A DNA stretch of 64,000 bases from Bacteroides luhongzhouii (GTDB lineage: Bacteria; Bacteroidota; Bacteroidia; Bacteroidales; Bacteroidaceae): positions 992,001-1,056,000 of the forward strand of contig NZ_CP059973.1 in the NCBI RefSeq assembly GCF_009193295.2. The letters are read 5' to 3'. Position numbers and translations under genes: made by a program. Each line of letters opens with the position of its first letter. Within the stretch, counting starts at the first letter, position 1. The notes under the pieces are model-generated. The model was not told the DNA's origin. It made no database searches and worked only from the letters and a program-made list of their open reading frames with translations. Below, piece after piece: positions 40,579 through 49,941 of the stretch.

Positions 40579-41418
40579 TTATGAAATGTCTTGCCTACGT
40601 AAATTACGTGGAGAGACACCAAAAGATTTCTTGCAGAAATTAGAAAAATGGGGTAAAGATTCAAAACCATATTTATAGCATATCTCCGAGATGCTACATT
40701 TAGAGTTGTTCAAGTCGTCCAAAATGCCCTCTTTACGTCTCGCCAGCATCCATTCATAAACAGGTTCATGAAAGACGTTATTGAAGATACGACGGAATGT
40801 ACTAAGAGTATATCCACCCAATTGTGCCAGTTCTTCCACTGTCTTTACTTTCTTATAGTTTTGAATAACGAAATATTGGAAACTGTTTACATATTTAGAG
40901 AGTGGATGCACCAAGCTCGAAAGATCATAATCGGAATAATAGTATCCCAATACAAACGCCAATTCTTTTCGTTTCAGAGATAGCAAATCCCGACAGACTT
41001 TATCCCCTTTCAGATAAGTGATAGACCCATTGAGGAAATATTGCAGTTCTGGAATTATTTTTAATGGAGTATAAATAAGTGGAGGAGATACTTCCTTCAT
41101 GATATGATTGAAACGGAAATCACAAAACAGTTCGGGCTGGATAAAACGATAATAAATACACTCACATTCAGTCATAGCAAGCATCTCAAACATAGAACCA
41201 ATAGCCTGAAGGATAAATTCACCTTCCTTAAGCATTGTCCCCGCATATTCCTTACTATTGACCAGTATTTCTCCCTTCATCAAAAAAAGGATAAGATTTT
41301 CTTCACACTTTTGAGCCGGTTTATGAAAACCACGCTGATAAATCACATGAGTAATGGCATTACTCACCGCTTTTGGACATATTTGACAATCCCAGGTTCC
41401 TTGACAAATAGATGGCAT
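40579..41418 (-). CDS. AraC family regulator with N-terminal cysteine cluster (paralogue)
   Basis: This 279-residue protein is similar along its whole length to the product of 35316-36185. It shares Cys 5, 11, 14 and 38 (CX5CX2C, X23, C), a cupin-like middle (LILFLMKGEILVNSKEYAG, EFILQAIGSMFEMLAM) and an AraC DNA-binding domain (about 175-275: VKTVEELAQLGGYTLSTFRRIFNNVF, ISEICYKYGFESLPHFSNFCKKSFGVSPRNLR). It points toward frdCAB from the far side and lies next to a fimbrillin operon, so either could be a target. Predicted promoter at 41454-41461. Confidence 0.8.
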   Translation of the reverse strand: MPSICQGTWDCQICPKAVSNAITHVIYQRGFHKPAQKCEENLILFLMKGEILVNSKEYAGTMLKEGEFILQAIGSMFEMLAMTECECIYYRFIQPELFCDFRFNHIMKEVSPPLIYTPLKIIPELQYFLNGSITYLKGDKVCRDLLSLKRKELAFVLGYYYSDYDLSSLVHPLSKYVNSFQYFVIQNYKKVKTVEELAQLGGYTLSTFRRIFNNVFHEPVYEWMLARRKEGILDDLNNSKCSISEICYKYGFESLPHFSNFCKKSFGVSPRNLRRQDIS

Positions 41419-41453
41419 ACGCTGACTGTGTTTGTTTTTGTTTATGCTGCCAG

Positions 41454-41461
41454 CAAAAATA
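41454..41461 (-). promoter_or_regulatory. Predicted -7 element of the second AraC-type gene
   Basis: On the minus strand this reads TATTTTTG (TAnnTTTG), about 36 bases before the ATG. No -33 box is evident. Confidence 0.45.
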
Positions 41462-41557
41462 TATGAAATCTTTCATATTGCCATAAAAAAAGAGAGAAAA
41501 GTGAAAATAAACCTTTTACTATCACGAACCAATTATAAGACAATCCATATTATATAC

Positions 41558-41595
41558 AAAAGCAGCACAAAGTGAATACTTCATGCTGCTTTTTA
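41558..41595 (-). terminator. Terminator after the fimbrillin operon
   Basis: A 10-bp stem (AAAAGCAGCA 41558-41567, TGCTGCTTTT 41584-41593) with T-rich tails in both directions, 45 bases past the fimbrillin stop on the minus strand. Confidence 0.8.
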
Positions 41596-41639
41596 TTAAT
41601 ATAATTATTTAACTCTATATGAAAGAACAGTATCTATAT

Positions 41640-42614
41640 TTACTTAAGATCATCCGGTTGAGGCTCCTTATCAGCCCAACCATTGTTTACAACCTCACCT
41701 GAAATATTCATGATCTTACCAGGGGTTAAAGCAATAGTGAAAACAATTCTTTGACTCACTTCCCACTGGTCAGTCGGTACATTTACTTCTTTAGGAGCAT
41801 TATTATACACAATATTCGTTGTCTTATCAGTAGCAGTATATGTAACCTCTATTTTTGCACTATTTGGAGCTTGAGGAATCAACATCAGCACTTTATCATC
41901 ACCTGTCAATTCGACAGCATCTGCACCATCACCGACAAATGTTGCAGCAGAACTTACCATATCAATCGTATAATCTTTCGTTCCAGTTGTAGACTCCCAT
42001 GTATTCGTTCCCCATTTATATGTTCCAACATTGTTAATCCCTTTCAGAACTAATTTTGTAACAGTGTAATTAACATTTGAATCACTCCCTTTCAACTTAA
42101 ATGCAATCTGGGTCAGAGCATGTTTAAATCCTAAAGAAATACCATCCACATTAGTAGTTCCATTACCAGTCTTATCAGCAACCAAAAAATCTGATTGACT
42201 AGCAATATCATCATTAACTGTATAAACGATTGTAGGATATCCTTTAGAACTTTCTGGATCAGTATAAGTAGTCCCTGTTTCTGCTACAGGGCTATATCCA
42301 AAGAAAGTTACATTACCTTCGGATGGCCAGTAAAACTTATTGCTATCTTTCTCTGACCATTTTTTGTCTTCTGACTTATTAAAAATTCCTTCAAGAAGAG
42401 TTTTACTTTCAGTCTCAGTAGTAAATTCACCTGTATGCGCATAGCCATACACTTTAAACTGCTTAAAATTATCAGTAATCATAGCAGTTGCTCTTGTAAC
42501 AGCAGCTGTACTAAAATTAATTTCGGCTTTCTGTGAAGGGGAGTCAAACTCTTCATTCTGTGAGCAACCTGTAATTGCCAAAGCAGCTGTAACTGCCAAT
42601 AAAATCTTCTTCAT
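41640..42614 (-). CDS. Fimbrillin-family lipoprotein (type V pilus-like subunit)
   Basis: This is a 324-residue exported lipoprotein (ALAITGC-SQNEEF, Cys about residue 17). After the lipobox comes INFSTAAVTRATA, the segment typical of the N-terminal strand of Bacteroidales fimbrillin-like (Mfa-like) proteins, where protease cleavage can release the donor strand. The WPSEGNVTFFGYSP and SLGFKHALTQIAFKLKG motifs are usual in the family. It probably forms or caps a surface fimbria. It follows the DUF5119 and DUF3575 genes in one operon. Whether it is a stalk, anchor or tip subunit cannot be told. Confidence 0.8.
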   Translation of the reverse strand: MKKILLAVTAALAITGCSQNEEFDSPSQKAEINFSTAAVTRATAMITDNFKQFKVYGYAHTGEFTTETESKTLLEGIFNKSEDKKWSEKDSNKFYWPSEGNVTFFGYSPVAETGTTYTDPESSKGYPTIVYTVNDDIASQSDFLVADKTGNGTTNVDGISLGFKHALTQIAFKLKGSDSNVNYTVTKLVLKGINNVGTYKWGTNTWESTTGTKDYTIDMVSSAATFVGDGADAVELTGDDKVLMLIPQAPNSAKIEVTYTATDKTTNIVYNNAPKEVNVPTDQWEVSQRIVFTIALTPGKIMNISGEVVNNGWADKEPQPDDLK

Positions 42615-42668
42615 AACTGTATTTTTTAAAGTTTATAATATTGTTATATTTTGTTTATAGCATCTATT

Positions 42669-43670
42669 TCAATCCACGGGTAACTCAACATTATCTTCGG
42701 GTCCCCATCCATCAACATTGCCGCCCATTCCTCCACCTCCATCAGGATTCGGTGGTGTTTCCGGCTTATCAACCTCAATCTTATCATCAGGCGGTAACTC
42801 AATCTCCGGTGGTGGGGTTGGCTTTCCATCTTCCCCTGTTCCAGCATTTTCAAGTGTACCTATTATTTCAGTAACATCAATTGTTGCTTCCTGAACTGTA
42901 TTATCTGTTTTGATAAATTTCAATATTAATATTATAGCACCTTTCTCACTAGAAGTTTCTCTCTCTGATGTTGACATTCGCGTCGGCATTGTCATTTCCT
43001 TTACTTGTTTGAAAGCGGTGAAAAATGCCGTTACCTTATTATCTCCCTTCTTTACCTCAAAGTAGATAGGTTGTGAGCTACATACTCCACGACCTTTGCC
43101 TATACAGTAACAATCGGATAATCCATCAATGCTTCCTACCACTGTTGCAACATACTCCAAGCCTTTAGCCTCTACTGCAAAAGAATATTTCTTCACCACA
43201 GATTCCAACTTCCAGTCTAAGCGAAGCACTTCTTCACTCTTCTCTATTTTCAGCTCATCTATATTCAACACATACAATGAATCCGGTGACCAAACCATCT
43301 TTTCCGTTCCTTCAATCCCTAAACCATTGCAGTTTCCCGTATAGGCTTCTATCGTTTCATAGGACTCTTCGCCCCTGATTCGTATAGATTCCGTGTTATA
43401 ATTGTAGACTACTACCGAATACCGTCCCGGAGGAACTTTCATTTCTCCGCCTCGTACCGAAAGGTATTTATCTACTTTCCTGCCATCTCCGTTCTTCGGA
43501 TAAAAAATCACCCGAACTCCCTCCGGCAGTTGATCTGTCACTCCATCCCAATCCAGCTTTATATCTACCCCACTTACGGGATAATCATCCAATATATCGC
43601 GACGGCTACATCCAGTTAACATCAGCAGCGAGGACAAAAGCACAAGAAACCCGTATCTTGTATTTCGCAT
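42669..43670 (-). CDS. DUF5119-type lipoprotein of a fimbrial cluster
   Basis: This 333-residue protein has a lipoprotein signal (SLLMLTGC-SRRD, Cys about 21), then a beta-rich body beginning DIKLDWDGVTDQLPEGVRVIFYPKNGDG, a pattern seen in DUF5119 proteins that accompany Bacteroides fimbrillins. The C-terminal 70 residues are a Pro/Gly/Asp-rich low-complexity tail (PPPEIELPPDDK, GGGGMGG). It is probably a surface or periplasmic anchor or accessory subunit. It lies 9 bases after the DUF3575 gene and 54 before the fimbrillin. The family name is from memory of the pattern; function is not established. Confidence 0.7.
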   Translation of the reverse strand: MRNTRYGFLVLLSSLLMLTGCSRRDILDDYPVSGVDIKLDWDGVTDQLPEGVRVIFYPKNGDGRKVDKYLSVRGGEMKVPPGRYSVVVYNYNTESIRIRGEESYETIEAYTGNCNGLGIEGTEKMVWSPDSLYVLNIDELKIEKSEEVLRLDWKLESVVKKYSFAVEAKGLEYVATVVGSIDGLSDCYCIGKGRGVCSSQPIYFEVKKGDNKVTAFFTAFKQVKEMTMPTRMSTSERETSSEKGAIILILKFIKTDNTVQEATIDVTEIIGTLENAGTGEDGKPTPPPEIELPPDDKIEVDKPETPPNPDGGGGMGGNVDGWGPEDNVELPVD

Positions 43671-43679
43671 TGCGCCCTC

Positions 43680-44957
43680 CTATCTCTTCGTTGTTATCAA
43701 CCATACCAAAGAAACTTTCGCCTTGGTAGGACCAATAAAGTTATAACGCCCACTATTTGTCCATATAATATCCCCCTCATAAGGAGTATATTTTTTATAT
43801 TCTGTTGTCAAATACCCTATGCCAAAACTGAATTCAAGGGAAAAATGCCGTGCCAATTGCCGTGCATATCCATAAGTCACTCCCGCAGCTCCGTAATACT
43901 TACCTTGATAGCCGTCTCCACGCAGCTGGAAGTCATATATCCCGCCTTCAGCATAAAGTCCGATAAAATGTCCGGTCAATCGGTCACGTTTCTGACGGTT
44001 TCCCAGCCAACAACGTCCTTCCATCCCTCCCGAAAGGAGCTGATAACAGAAATCATGTTTGCTATTCAGCCACCACGGACATTTATATTCAGTATTCAAA
44101 GACCACCTCTCGCCTATCGGAATTTCCACTTCTATATTTGGCGCCAATGCCAAATCATATAACAGATTATTCTTCACTGCAAGTACAGTTTGGCTTTGCA
44201 CCGGCCCTTCTGCCTCCGATATATCGACCTCACAGGCCTGTTTTTTTTCACTTTCTCCCACAGGCTTATCAGGTTGATCTTTCGGAAGCGCCTCTTCCTG
44301 ATTTGAAACAAACAACCCGGAGACAGAAGATACCGGTTCAAAAGCCTCTTTACCTAATTTCGAAGTTTCTCCGACAATCGTAATAACCGATCTCCGCAGT
44401 TCTGGAAAGATATTGTGAACAATGTATCGGTAAGCAATTCCCCGATTCAATTTTCGCAACAGTTGCTTCCGTTTATTGACATCATTTTTATGATAATCAA
44501 TCAATATCAGCACTTCTTCCCGATCTGGTAAGTTGGAGTCGGATGCCACCAACTTACGAAACTCCGACCAATCCTCTCCCTCTGAAAAAAAATGAATCTT
44601 ATCAACACTAACATCCGAATTATACCGTTGTAAGAATTCCTTTATCGAATCATTTCTCCGGGCAATCAAACTTCTATTATAAGACTCATCACCATCAGGA
44701 GAAACAAAAGTTTCCACATTCAGCGCATTTATATATTTCGTATTCAGATGCCCGAAAAACAAAGAATCCAAAGTCGCAATCACCTGATTATTACTTTTAT
44801 AATTAGGATTCACTCTCGTTTCATTCGCATCAAAATGTATCACAACCCGTTGGATCGTGTCATTCGCAACAGCGAAAAATGGAATCGAAGCATACCCACT
44901 TTCTGGAAGGCTTAATAAAGCCATAAGAATAGCCAATATATAGATACCATGTTTCAT
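43680..44957 (-). CDS. DUF3575-type outer-membrane protein
   Basis: This 425-residue protein starts at ATG 44957 (MKHGIYILAIL, signal peptide ending GYAS); a start at 44999 lies upstream of the signal sequence and overlaps the promoter. The N-terminal half resembles an OmpA-like peptidoglycan-binding fold (VVIHFDANETRVNPNY, VETFVSPDGDESYNRSLIARRNDSIKEFL). The C-terminal part (about 265-425: VKNNLLYDLALAPNIEVEIPIGERWSLNTEYKCPWW) is a DUF3575-type outer-membrane barrel. It begins the three-gene fimbrial operon and may help assemble or anchor the fimbria. Confidence 0.75.
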   Translation of the reverse strand: MKHGIYILAILMALLSLPESGYASIPFFAVANDTIQRVVIHFDANETRVNPNYKSNNQVIATLDSLFFGHLNTKYINALNVETFVSPDGDESYNRSLIARRNDSIKEFLQRYNSDVSVDKIHFFSEGEDWSEFRKLVASDSNLPDREEVLILIDYHKNDVNKRKQLLRKLNRGIAYRYIVHNIFPELRRSVITIVGETSKLGKEAFEPVSSVSGLFVSNQEEALPKDQPDKPVGESEKKQACEVDISEAEGPVQSQTVLAVKNNLLYDLALAPNIEVEIPIGERWSLNTEYKCPWWLNSKHDFCYQLLSGGMEGRCWLGNRQKRDRLTGHFIGLYAEGGIYDFQLRGDGYQGKYYGAAGVTYGYARQLARHFSLEFSFGIGYLTTEYKKYTPYEGDIIWTNSGRYNFIGPTKAKVSLVWLITTKR

Positions 44958-44976
44958 TGTCGTTCGTTTCTGATGA

Positions 44977-44984
44977 CAAATATA
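44977..44984 (-). promoter_or_regulatory. Predicted -7 element of the fimbrial operon
   Basis: On the minus strand this reads TATATTTG (TAnnTTTG), 20 bases before the ATG at 44957. A -33 box is not evident. The rest of the 350-base gap up to 45308 holds only the hairpin at 45107-45147. Confidence 0.45.
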
Positions 44985-45099
44985 AAAGTTAGAAAACAAT
45001 TCGAATCATACTTTTAGAACAAAAATCAAGACATGAAAGGTTCTGTGAAACGATTGCAACGATTTTGCAAGTTTGGGAGAGTCAAAGTCCGCCATAAAC

Positions 45100-45147
45100 A
45101 AAAAAAGATGCACAGGCTACCGACTATAAGCCGATGTCCTGTGCATC
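45100..45147 (-). terminator. Terminator of the seven-gene envelope operon (41-bp repeat element, copy 1)
   Basis: A 10-bp stem GATGCACAGG/CCTGTGCATC spans 45107-45147 and is followed on the minus strand by TTTTTT. A related 41-base element lies at 54783-54823 with 31 of 41 bases identical, including much of the loop. Confidence 0.85.
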
Positions 45148-45308
45148 CGTCACTACCTCTTCCATCCTCCATATCCTCCGCCATCGTATCGGTCAAACCA
45201 CCGACTAGCAAATCCACCGCCTTACGATGGACAATACAAAATGCTCGAATAAAAAGACAGATGGACTACTTACAATTCTGCCACTAACAAACTTACTAGT
45301 TTTATCCG

Positions 45309-46595
45309 TTAAAAGTATAGAACATAATTACGTAAATAGTTCAGAAGCGCCCAAAATGCCATCATCATAGCCAATACAAATAAAACTACGAGACCAATCG
45401 CCAGAGCAATCCAGTGTTGTGAATGATCATCAGAATATTCCTTATGACCATCATTAAATTTGTATATTGTCCGCACTGTCTGCGCTCCTGCCAATAAACC
45501 AAATACTCCGGCAAAAATGCCATTATGAATGTTTCCACCGCCACGCAGTGCCCGCTTATCGATCAAGAACTGAGGTGTCCTACTTGCTACAATATACAAA
45601 CCGGTAGCTATTAAAGTGGAGAACATCATACCGATTCCCATCATCCAATACATCAAAATGCCCACAATGACACCCAGCCAGATTAATTTTTTGGAACCAT
45701 CGAAATGACGTTCTTCACCACTATTAATCACATCAGTCAGTGAATTTAAGCGCTCTATAACATCGGCATCAGTAGGACACATCGCGATAACCTGATCAAT
45801 CAAAAGAGCAGATCTCTTAATCTGTTTCATCTTTGTCGGCTTTCTGAATTCATCATCACCTGTTTTTTCAATCACAGTCCAAGTAGCGAATGCCTCATCC
45901 ATCAGCCTCCATGCGTCCGTTATCTCTTCATCCGTCATCTTCTCCGGCATTCCGGCCGCAATGCGTTTATTCAACATACCTTCTACCGTGAAAACCTCTT
46001 TATAGCGGGCTCCCTTATACCATACGAAAGCCATATGTCCCACAATAAATAAAACGACAGCACCATACAGAATGATTTGGAGAACTGCCAATATCTTGAC
46101 TCCCAAAGGAACTCCGTCATCTGCAGCGGCATCAGCTATAGCATCGGCTCCGCTGCCGCTTTTTACAAGCGTCAATCCATTAAACGCAGCATCTTTTCCG
46201 CCTTTGTCAAGTCCGGCAAATGACAATTTATCATCCTTATAAACGATTTTGCATTGACCGGAAATACCGGTATCGACCTCCGGACGTCCGCCCACAAAAG
46301 AAAGAGTCACTTCATTTCCGTTCATATCCTCAACATAGAACTCGTAGGTTGCCAACAAAGACTCTCTGCCGCTGGGTTCCACCATATTCACCTCCATAAA
46401 GCCATTACATCTGGCATTCTCATTATAAGGATTCAACTGCCAGTTACCATCACAATTCAATGTTAACGCAACCTTTAAATCACCTTCCTTATTTGCCCCT
46501 TGCCAATCTCCGCTAAAGGCATCCTCTTGAGCAAATGCGGTCATAGAAGCAACCATCATTACAATGCCCAACAAATACTTTTTAATATTCTTCAT
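45309..46595 (-). CDS. Multi-pass membrane protein with exported N-terminal domain, function unknown
   Basis: This 428-residue protein has a signal peptide (ending TAFAQ, about residue 22), a soluble beta-rich domain outside the membrane (about 25-150, FSGDWQGANKEGDLKVALTL), a membrane segment (about 168-190), a soluble helical region (about 195-300) and at least three further membrane segments (about 303-345, 365-382, 395-420). It may link the exported proteins of this operon to the inner membrane. I recognise no named family. It is the last gene of the operon, 99 bases after the transglutaminase-like gene, and is followed by a strong terminator. Confidence 0.75.
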   Translation of the reverse strand: MKNIKKYLLGIVMMVASMTAFAQEDAFSGDWQGANKEGDLKVALTLNCDGNWQLNPYNENARCNGFMEVNMVEPSGRESLLATYEFYVEDMNGNEVTLSFVGGRPEVDTGISGQCKIVYKDDKLSFAGLDKGGKDAAFNGLTLVKSGSGADAIADAAADDGVPLGVKILAVLQIILYGAVVLFIVGHMAFVWYKGARYKEVFTVEGMLNKRIAAGMPEKMTDEEITDAWRLMDEAFATWTVIEKTGDDEFRKPTKMKQIKRSALLIDQVIAMCPTDADVIERLNSLTDVINSGEERHFDGSKKLIWLGVIVGILMYWMMGIGMMFSTLIATGLYIVASRTPQFLIDKRALRGGGNIHNGIFAGVFGLLAGAQTVRTIYKFNDGHKEYSDDHSQHWIALAIGLVVLFVLAMMMAFWALLNYLRNYVLYF

Positions 46596-46694
46596 AATGT
46601 GATAAAATTAATAATGCGAACCAGCAGTTATAATAACGAACCGATTCTGTTAGTTAAAATGTTATTATTCTATTGTTTTTATAATCAAGAGACA

Positions 46695-48293
46695 TTAATA
46701 CCTCAACACTTTGGCAGCCACATTCTTAAATTGCGACATGGCAAGGCCGATAGAGGCCCCGATATAAGTAGGATCACAAATAATGTATTTTTTTCCGCCC
46801 ACAGTAACATAGTCTCCGTCAATGTTTTCATCAAAACAGACTGCCGTTGCCATGTGGTTCGGATACTCCAGCAATACAACATCAAGTCCCATAAGCGTGC
46901 GAACCAGATAAGAATACAATACCGCACGATCTTCACAATCGGAATAAGGATAATAAAACAGCTCGTCTACAAAGAAAGGCTTTTCATAACCGAACTGGTC
47001 GCCATCTGTCTTATAGTCAAAGGCCGTCTGTACAAAATTAATCAACATATTGGCAGCTTCCGATTGTTTTTTCCCTTCTATGACAGCTTTCAATGGCGGA
47101 AGCACCGTCTGTTGTACTTCCTGACTTACGGGAGCCCCCACATAGACGGAAAAATCACATTGCGGATAGTCTTTATAAAAAGCAACAAGTCCTGAATTGA
47201 CTTTCGAACTGACTTTAACGGAAGGATAAGCTTTCGCTTGTAACGCCTTCGTCACATAAGTGCCTGAAAACATTTGAGGAGCATCGATATTCATATTTAC
47301 CGTGTTCTTCGCGTTGGCAAAATCACGGTTATAGGTATAAATGGAATTGGTTTTATTGGGAGAAGTATCAAACCTGTAATAGGTTACCCCATTCAAGGTG
47401 ATGAAACAAGTAGCGTAAATCATATTGTCCGAAGCATAGAACAAAGTAAGACGGTTATCCATACGCGCCACTTTTACCCTATATCCCGATTGAGAAAGAA
47501 TAAACATCTGCATAAGAGCTATTTCATCCGAGTGGACACTTCCACATAACTCCGCGGCAACTTTCCTGGTCAGCAACAGGTAGCCGTAGTCATTCAGGGA
47601 ATTTTCTTTTTTGATGGTCAGACAGTCATCTATCAAAGGCTGATAATTACTGCGTGATAAAGTCTCCCATCCGGCAGAAATATCTTTTTCTGCAATACCT
47701 TTCAAGGTGAGCCGGTTTCTCAATGACGCACTAACAACGCAGTTCTCACTGTAAAATGAGAACTCCATACCGGAAGACGAACGTTTTGCCGGAGTAGTCA
47801 CATCCGGTTGTACGTCTGATTTGATTGCAGGCTTCGCAGCAGAATCCTTTACCGGTTTTACGGCAGAATTCTTTCCTGATCCCACCGTAGAATCTTTGCC
47901 TCCCGGTATAGCCGGAACCGGTGTTTTCCCCAAAGAAGGCGAAAAGGTAGCACTTGGTGCCACTACCGGAATGGGAAGTCGAGTAACTTCCCCGATTTTA
48001 ATCTCCTGCGGTTTTGCTGCCGTTTTTTTACGATCAAAGCTGACCGGCTTCACGGGCTCCGGCCTTTGAGGACGCTTCACCGGTTTCTGCAAATCATACT
48101 CCTTCCAAGTCTCTTTCAGAAATTTGGCAAACTCCTTATTCTGCTCACTCACAAAATCGTCGAATTCTTTCTGTTGCTGCTTCACGAAGTCATCAAACTC
48201 CTTCATATCTTTATCAATCTGCGCGAAAAGATTGAACGGTAGACATAACGATAAGACAATTATAAATAATGTCCGTTTCATCATTTTCCTCAT
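46695..48293 (-). CDS. Exported transglutaminase-like protein with 11-residue repeats
   Basis: The protein (532 residues from ATG 48293, which overlaps the upstream stop as ATGA) has a signal peptide ending LFAQ. Three 11-residue repeats of the form KEFDDFVxxQx follow (about residues 26-58), then a long Pro/Lys-rich linker (about 65-170). The C-terminal domain (about 425-530) has a transglutaminase-like Cys-His-Asp order: Cys in YSDCEDRAVLYSYLVR, His in YPNHMATAVCF, Asp in YIICDPTYIGA. It may act as a peptidase or cross-linker on envelope proteins, or be an inactive binding domain; the catalytic order is present, activity is inferred. Confidence 0.75.
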   Translation of the reverse strand: MRKMMKRTLFIIVLSLCLPFNLFAQIDKDMKEFDDFVKQQQKEFDDFVSEQNKEFAKFLKETWKEYDLQKPVKRPQRPEPVKPVSFDRKKTAAKPQEIKIGEVTRLPIPVVAPSATFSPSLGKTPVPAIPGGKDSTVGSGKNSAVKPVKDSAAKPAIKSDVQPDVTTPAKRSSSGMEFSFYSENCVVSASLRNRLTLKGIAEKDISAGWETLSRSNYQPLIDDCLTIKKENSLNDYGYLLLTRKVAAELCGSVHSDEIALMQMFILSQSGYRVKVARMDNRLTLFYASDNMIYATCFITLNGVTYYRFDTSPNKTNSIYTYNRDFANAKNTVNMNIDAPQMFSGTYVTKALQAKAYPSVKVSSKVNSGLVAFYKDYPQCDFSVYVGAPVSQEVQQTVLPPLKAVIEGKKQSEAANMLINFVQTAFDYKTDGDQFGYEKPFFVDELFYYPYSDCEDRAVLYSYLVRTLMGLDVVLLEYPNHMATAVCFDENIDGDYVTVGGKKYIICDPTYIGASIGLAMSQFKNVAAKVLRY

Positions 48294-49294
48294 TTCCTTG
48301 TTATATTTTGTTGTTCTGTTATTTGCCAATCCACACACAATTTATTATTCCGTATCTCTTTGATAAAAGGAAAAATGGACAAAACTGCGACAACTTTCTC
48401 CCGGTATAACCCACGACTGGCACTATTGCTACCATTGAAACAATCATCCACTTGCTTGACATTTACATCAGAAAACGGATATAATAACAAGGCTTTTACA
48501 AAAGAAGTCATATAGGCATTCCAGAAAGCATTTTTCAGTTCTATCATATCCGTTCTGTTCTGACTTCCGAAAGCGACGTCTTCATACCAATATCCCTTTT
48601 GCGAAGGAGAAATTTTAACCCCGTTAATACATGAAAACAGTTGGGGGGATGCCAGCGTGCCTTTAAGTTGAAACCATGATTGAAACGATTGCTCCACACG
48701 GCTATCGGATTCCAGCAATAAATTAAATCTCACTTCTTCTTCCTCTACTCTTTCTTTCGTAAACAGAAACATCAGTTCGCTCGTGGAATAATAAGCCAAG
48801 TCGCAACTATCATCCGACTGCGTAAAAGATACCTCCAGAAATTTCTCTCCGAATATAGACGTGTATTCATTCTCAATCCGGTAGGATGCATGCTGAAGCG
48901 GTTGTTCAATCACTCCTAAAGCAAGTATTTTATTTCTTTGGTCTTCATACGTGTTACTGGCTATCTCCATAGTTGAAAAAATGTCCGAGAGAAGTTTCAA
49001 TTGTACCCCCTGCTGTAATGAATACAGATAGGCCGCTCTTTGCAAAGCCAGCATCCTTGCCGCCTCAGGTTTCATACAAGGATCAGACACTCCGATTACC
49101 CGGCCTTGCCGCCGGGAAGCAAACACCCACCCCGGCAAGGTTTCCCGCTGCCCTGACACCCAATCATAAGACTGGTTATAGACCGTATCAACCGGCATTA
49201 TTTGTGAGAATACCTCATTGTTCAGAAGTAAAGGCAGCAGGAATGCAAAAAGAACTACCCGGCTATGCTTTATGTCCGATAAATCACATTTCAT
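48290..49294 (-). CDS. Exported LPP20-like protein, function unknown
   Basis: This 334-residue protein has an N-terminal signal segment (about 12-30, VVLFAFLLPLLLNNEVFS). The region PGWVFASRRQGRVIGVSDPCMKPEAARMLALQRAAYLYSLQ (about 54-94) follows the LPP20/FlgP pattern: P-x-W, a short strand with G, then a helix of alternating Ala/Arg. No catalytic motif is seen. It lies 35 bases after the LPP20-like lipoprotein and overlaps the transglutaminase-like gene by four bases, so the two are translationally coupled. It is probably a periplasmic or outer-membrane part of the same assembly. Confidence 0.65.
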   Translation of the reverse strand: MKCDLSDIKHSRVVLFAFLLPLLLNNEVFSQIMPVDTVYNQSYDWVSGQRETLPGWVFASRRQGRVIGVSDPCMKPEAARMLALQRAAYLYSLQQGVQLKLLSDIFSTMEIASNTYEDQRNKILALGVIEQPLQHASYRIENEYTSIFGEKFLEVSFTQSDDSCDLAYYSTSELMFLFTKERVEEEEVRFNLLLESDSRVEQSFQSWFQLKGTLASPQLFSCINGVKISPSQKGYWYEDVAFGSQNRTDMIELKNAFWNAYMTSFVKALLLYPFSDVNVKQVDDCFNGSNSASRGLYREKVVAVLSIFPFIKEIRNNKLCVDWQITEQQNITRK

Positions 49295-49329
49295 TATTCA
49301 GTATTTTGATGACCGGGCAGTCAAGTTAT

Positions 49330-49917
49330 TTACTGGGCATTCTTGCTCATTTCTTCTTCAAACACTTTCTTGAACTTTTCATATTCAAAGTCAATGCGCA
49401 ATTTCTCATCGTTCTTGATACGGTTTGCCATAGCATCCATGATTTCCTGTCCCGCCAGTTCCAAAGATACATATACCTTATACTTACCATCAGGGGTTTT
49501 CATTGTTTTCTCGCAAATGACACGTGTACCGCTCAATTCCTGTTCCACTACCGTACGGGTCAGCGATTGATAACGACTTTTACTTTCATCGTTCTCACCC
49601 TGCTGATATGAAGAAGCGTAACTGTCAGTTACCGACTTCACTTTCGCGCTGATAGCAGTAGCGATTTCAGCCCGAGCCTCTGTCATCGCTTTTTTCTTGG
49701 CAATAGACATATCTGTAGAAAGCCCCATCGAACTAGCTCTGAAATACTCCTTATTTGTTTGAAACTCCGGTCCCGAACAAGGAACATTAATCTCGACATC
49801 CTGCTGGACTGCTGGTTGTTGCACAGGTTGCATTGCAGGTTTCGAACTGCCACAACTTGTCATAACAGCAATAGTGAACAATGAAGCTCCCAATAAATTA
49901 ATTCTTTTCATTTCCAT
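49330..49917 (-). CDS. LPP20/FlgP-like lipoprotein
   Basis: This 195-residue lipoprotein (AVMTSC-GSSKP, Cys about residue 22) carries the helix-plus-sheet pattern of LPP20 proteins: a helix of AIAKKKAMTEARAEIATAIS type (about 72-95), a variable loop, then LTRTVVEQELSGTRVICEKTMKTPDGKYKVYVSLEL (about 118-155). FlgP of Vibrio and Campylobacter, a flagellar outer-membrane ring protein, belongs to this family, but no flagellar genes are present here. A charged C-terminal helix ends the protein. It lies 24 bases after the 625-residue LPP20 protein. ATG 49911 is an alternative start. Confidence 0.7.
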   Translation of the reverse strand: MEMKRINLLGASLFTIAVMTSCGSSKPAMQPVQQPAVQQDVEINVPCSGPEFQTNKEYFRASSMGLSTDMSIAKKKAMTEARAEIATAISAKVKSVTDSYASSYQQGENDESKSRYQSLTRTVVEQELSGTRVICEKTMKTPDGKYKVYVSLELAGQEIMDAMANRIKNDEKLRIDFEYEKFKKVFEEEMSKNAQ

Positions 49918-49941
49918 TCATTTTTAATGTTAATATAAAAT

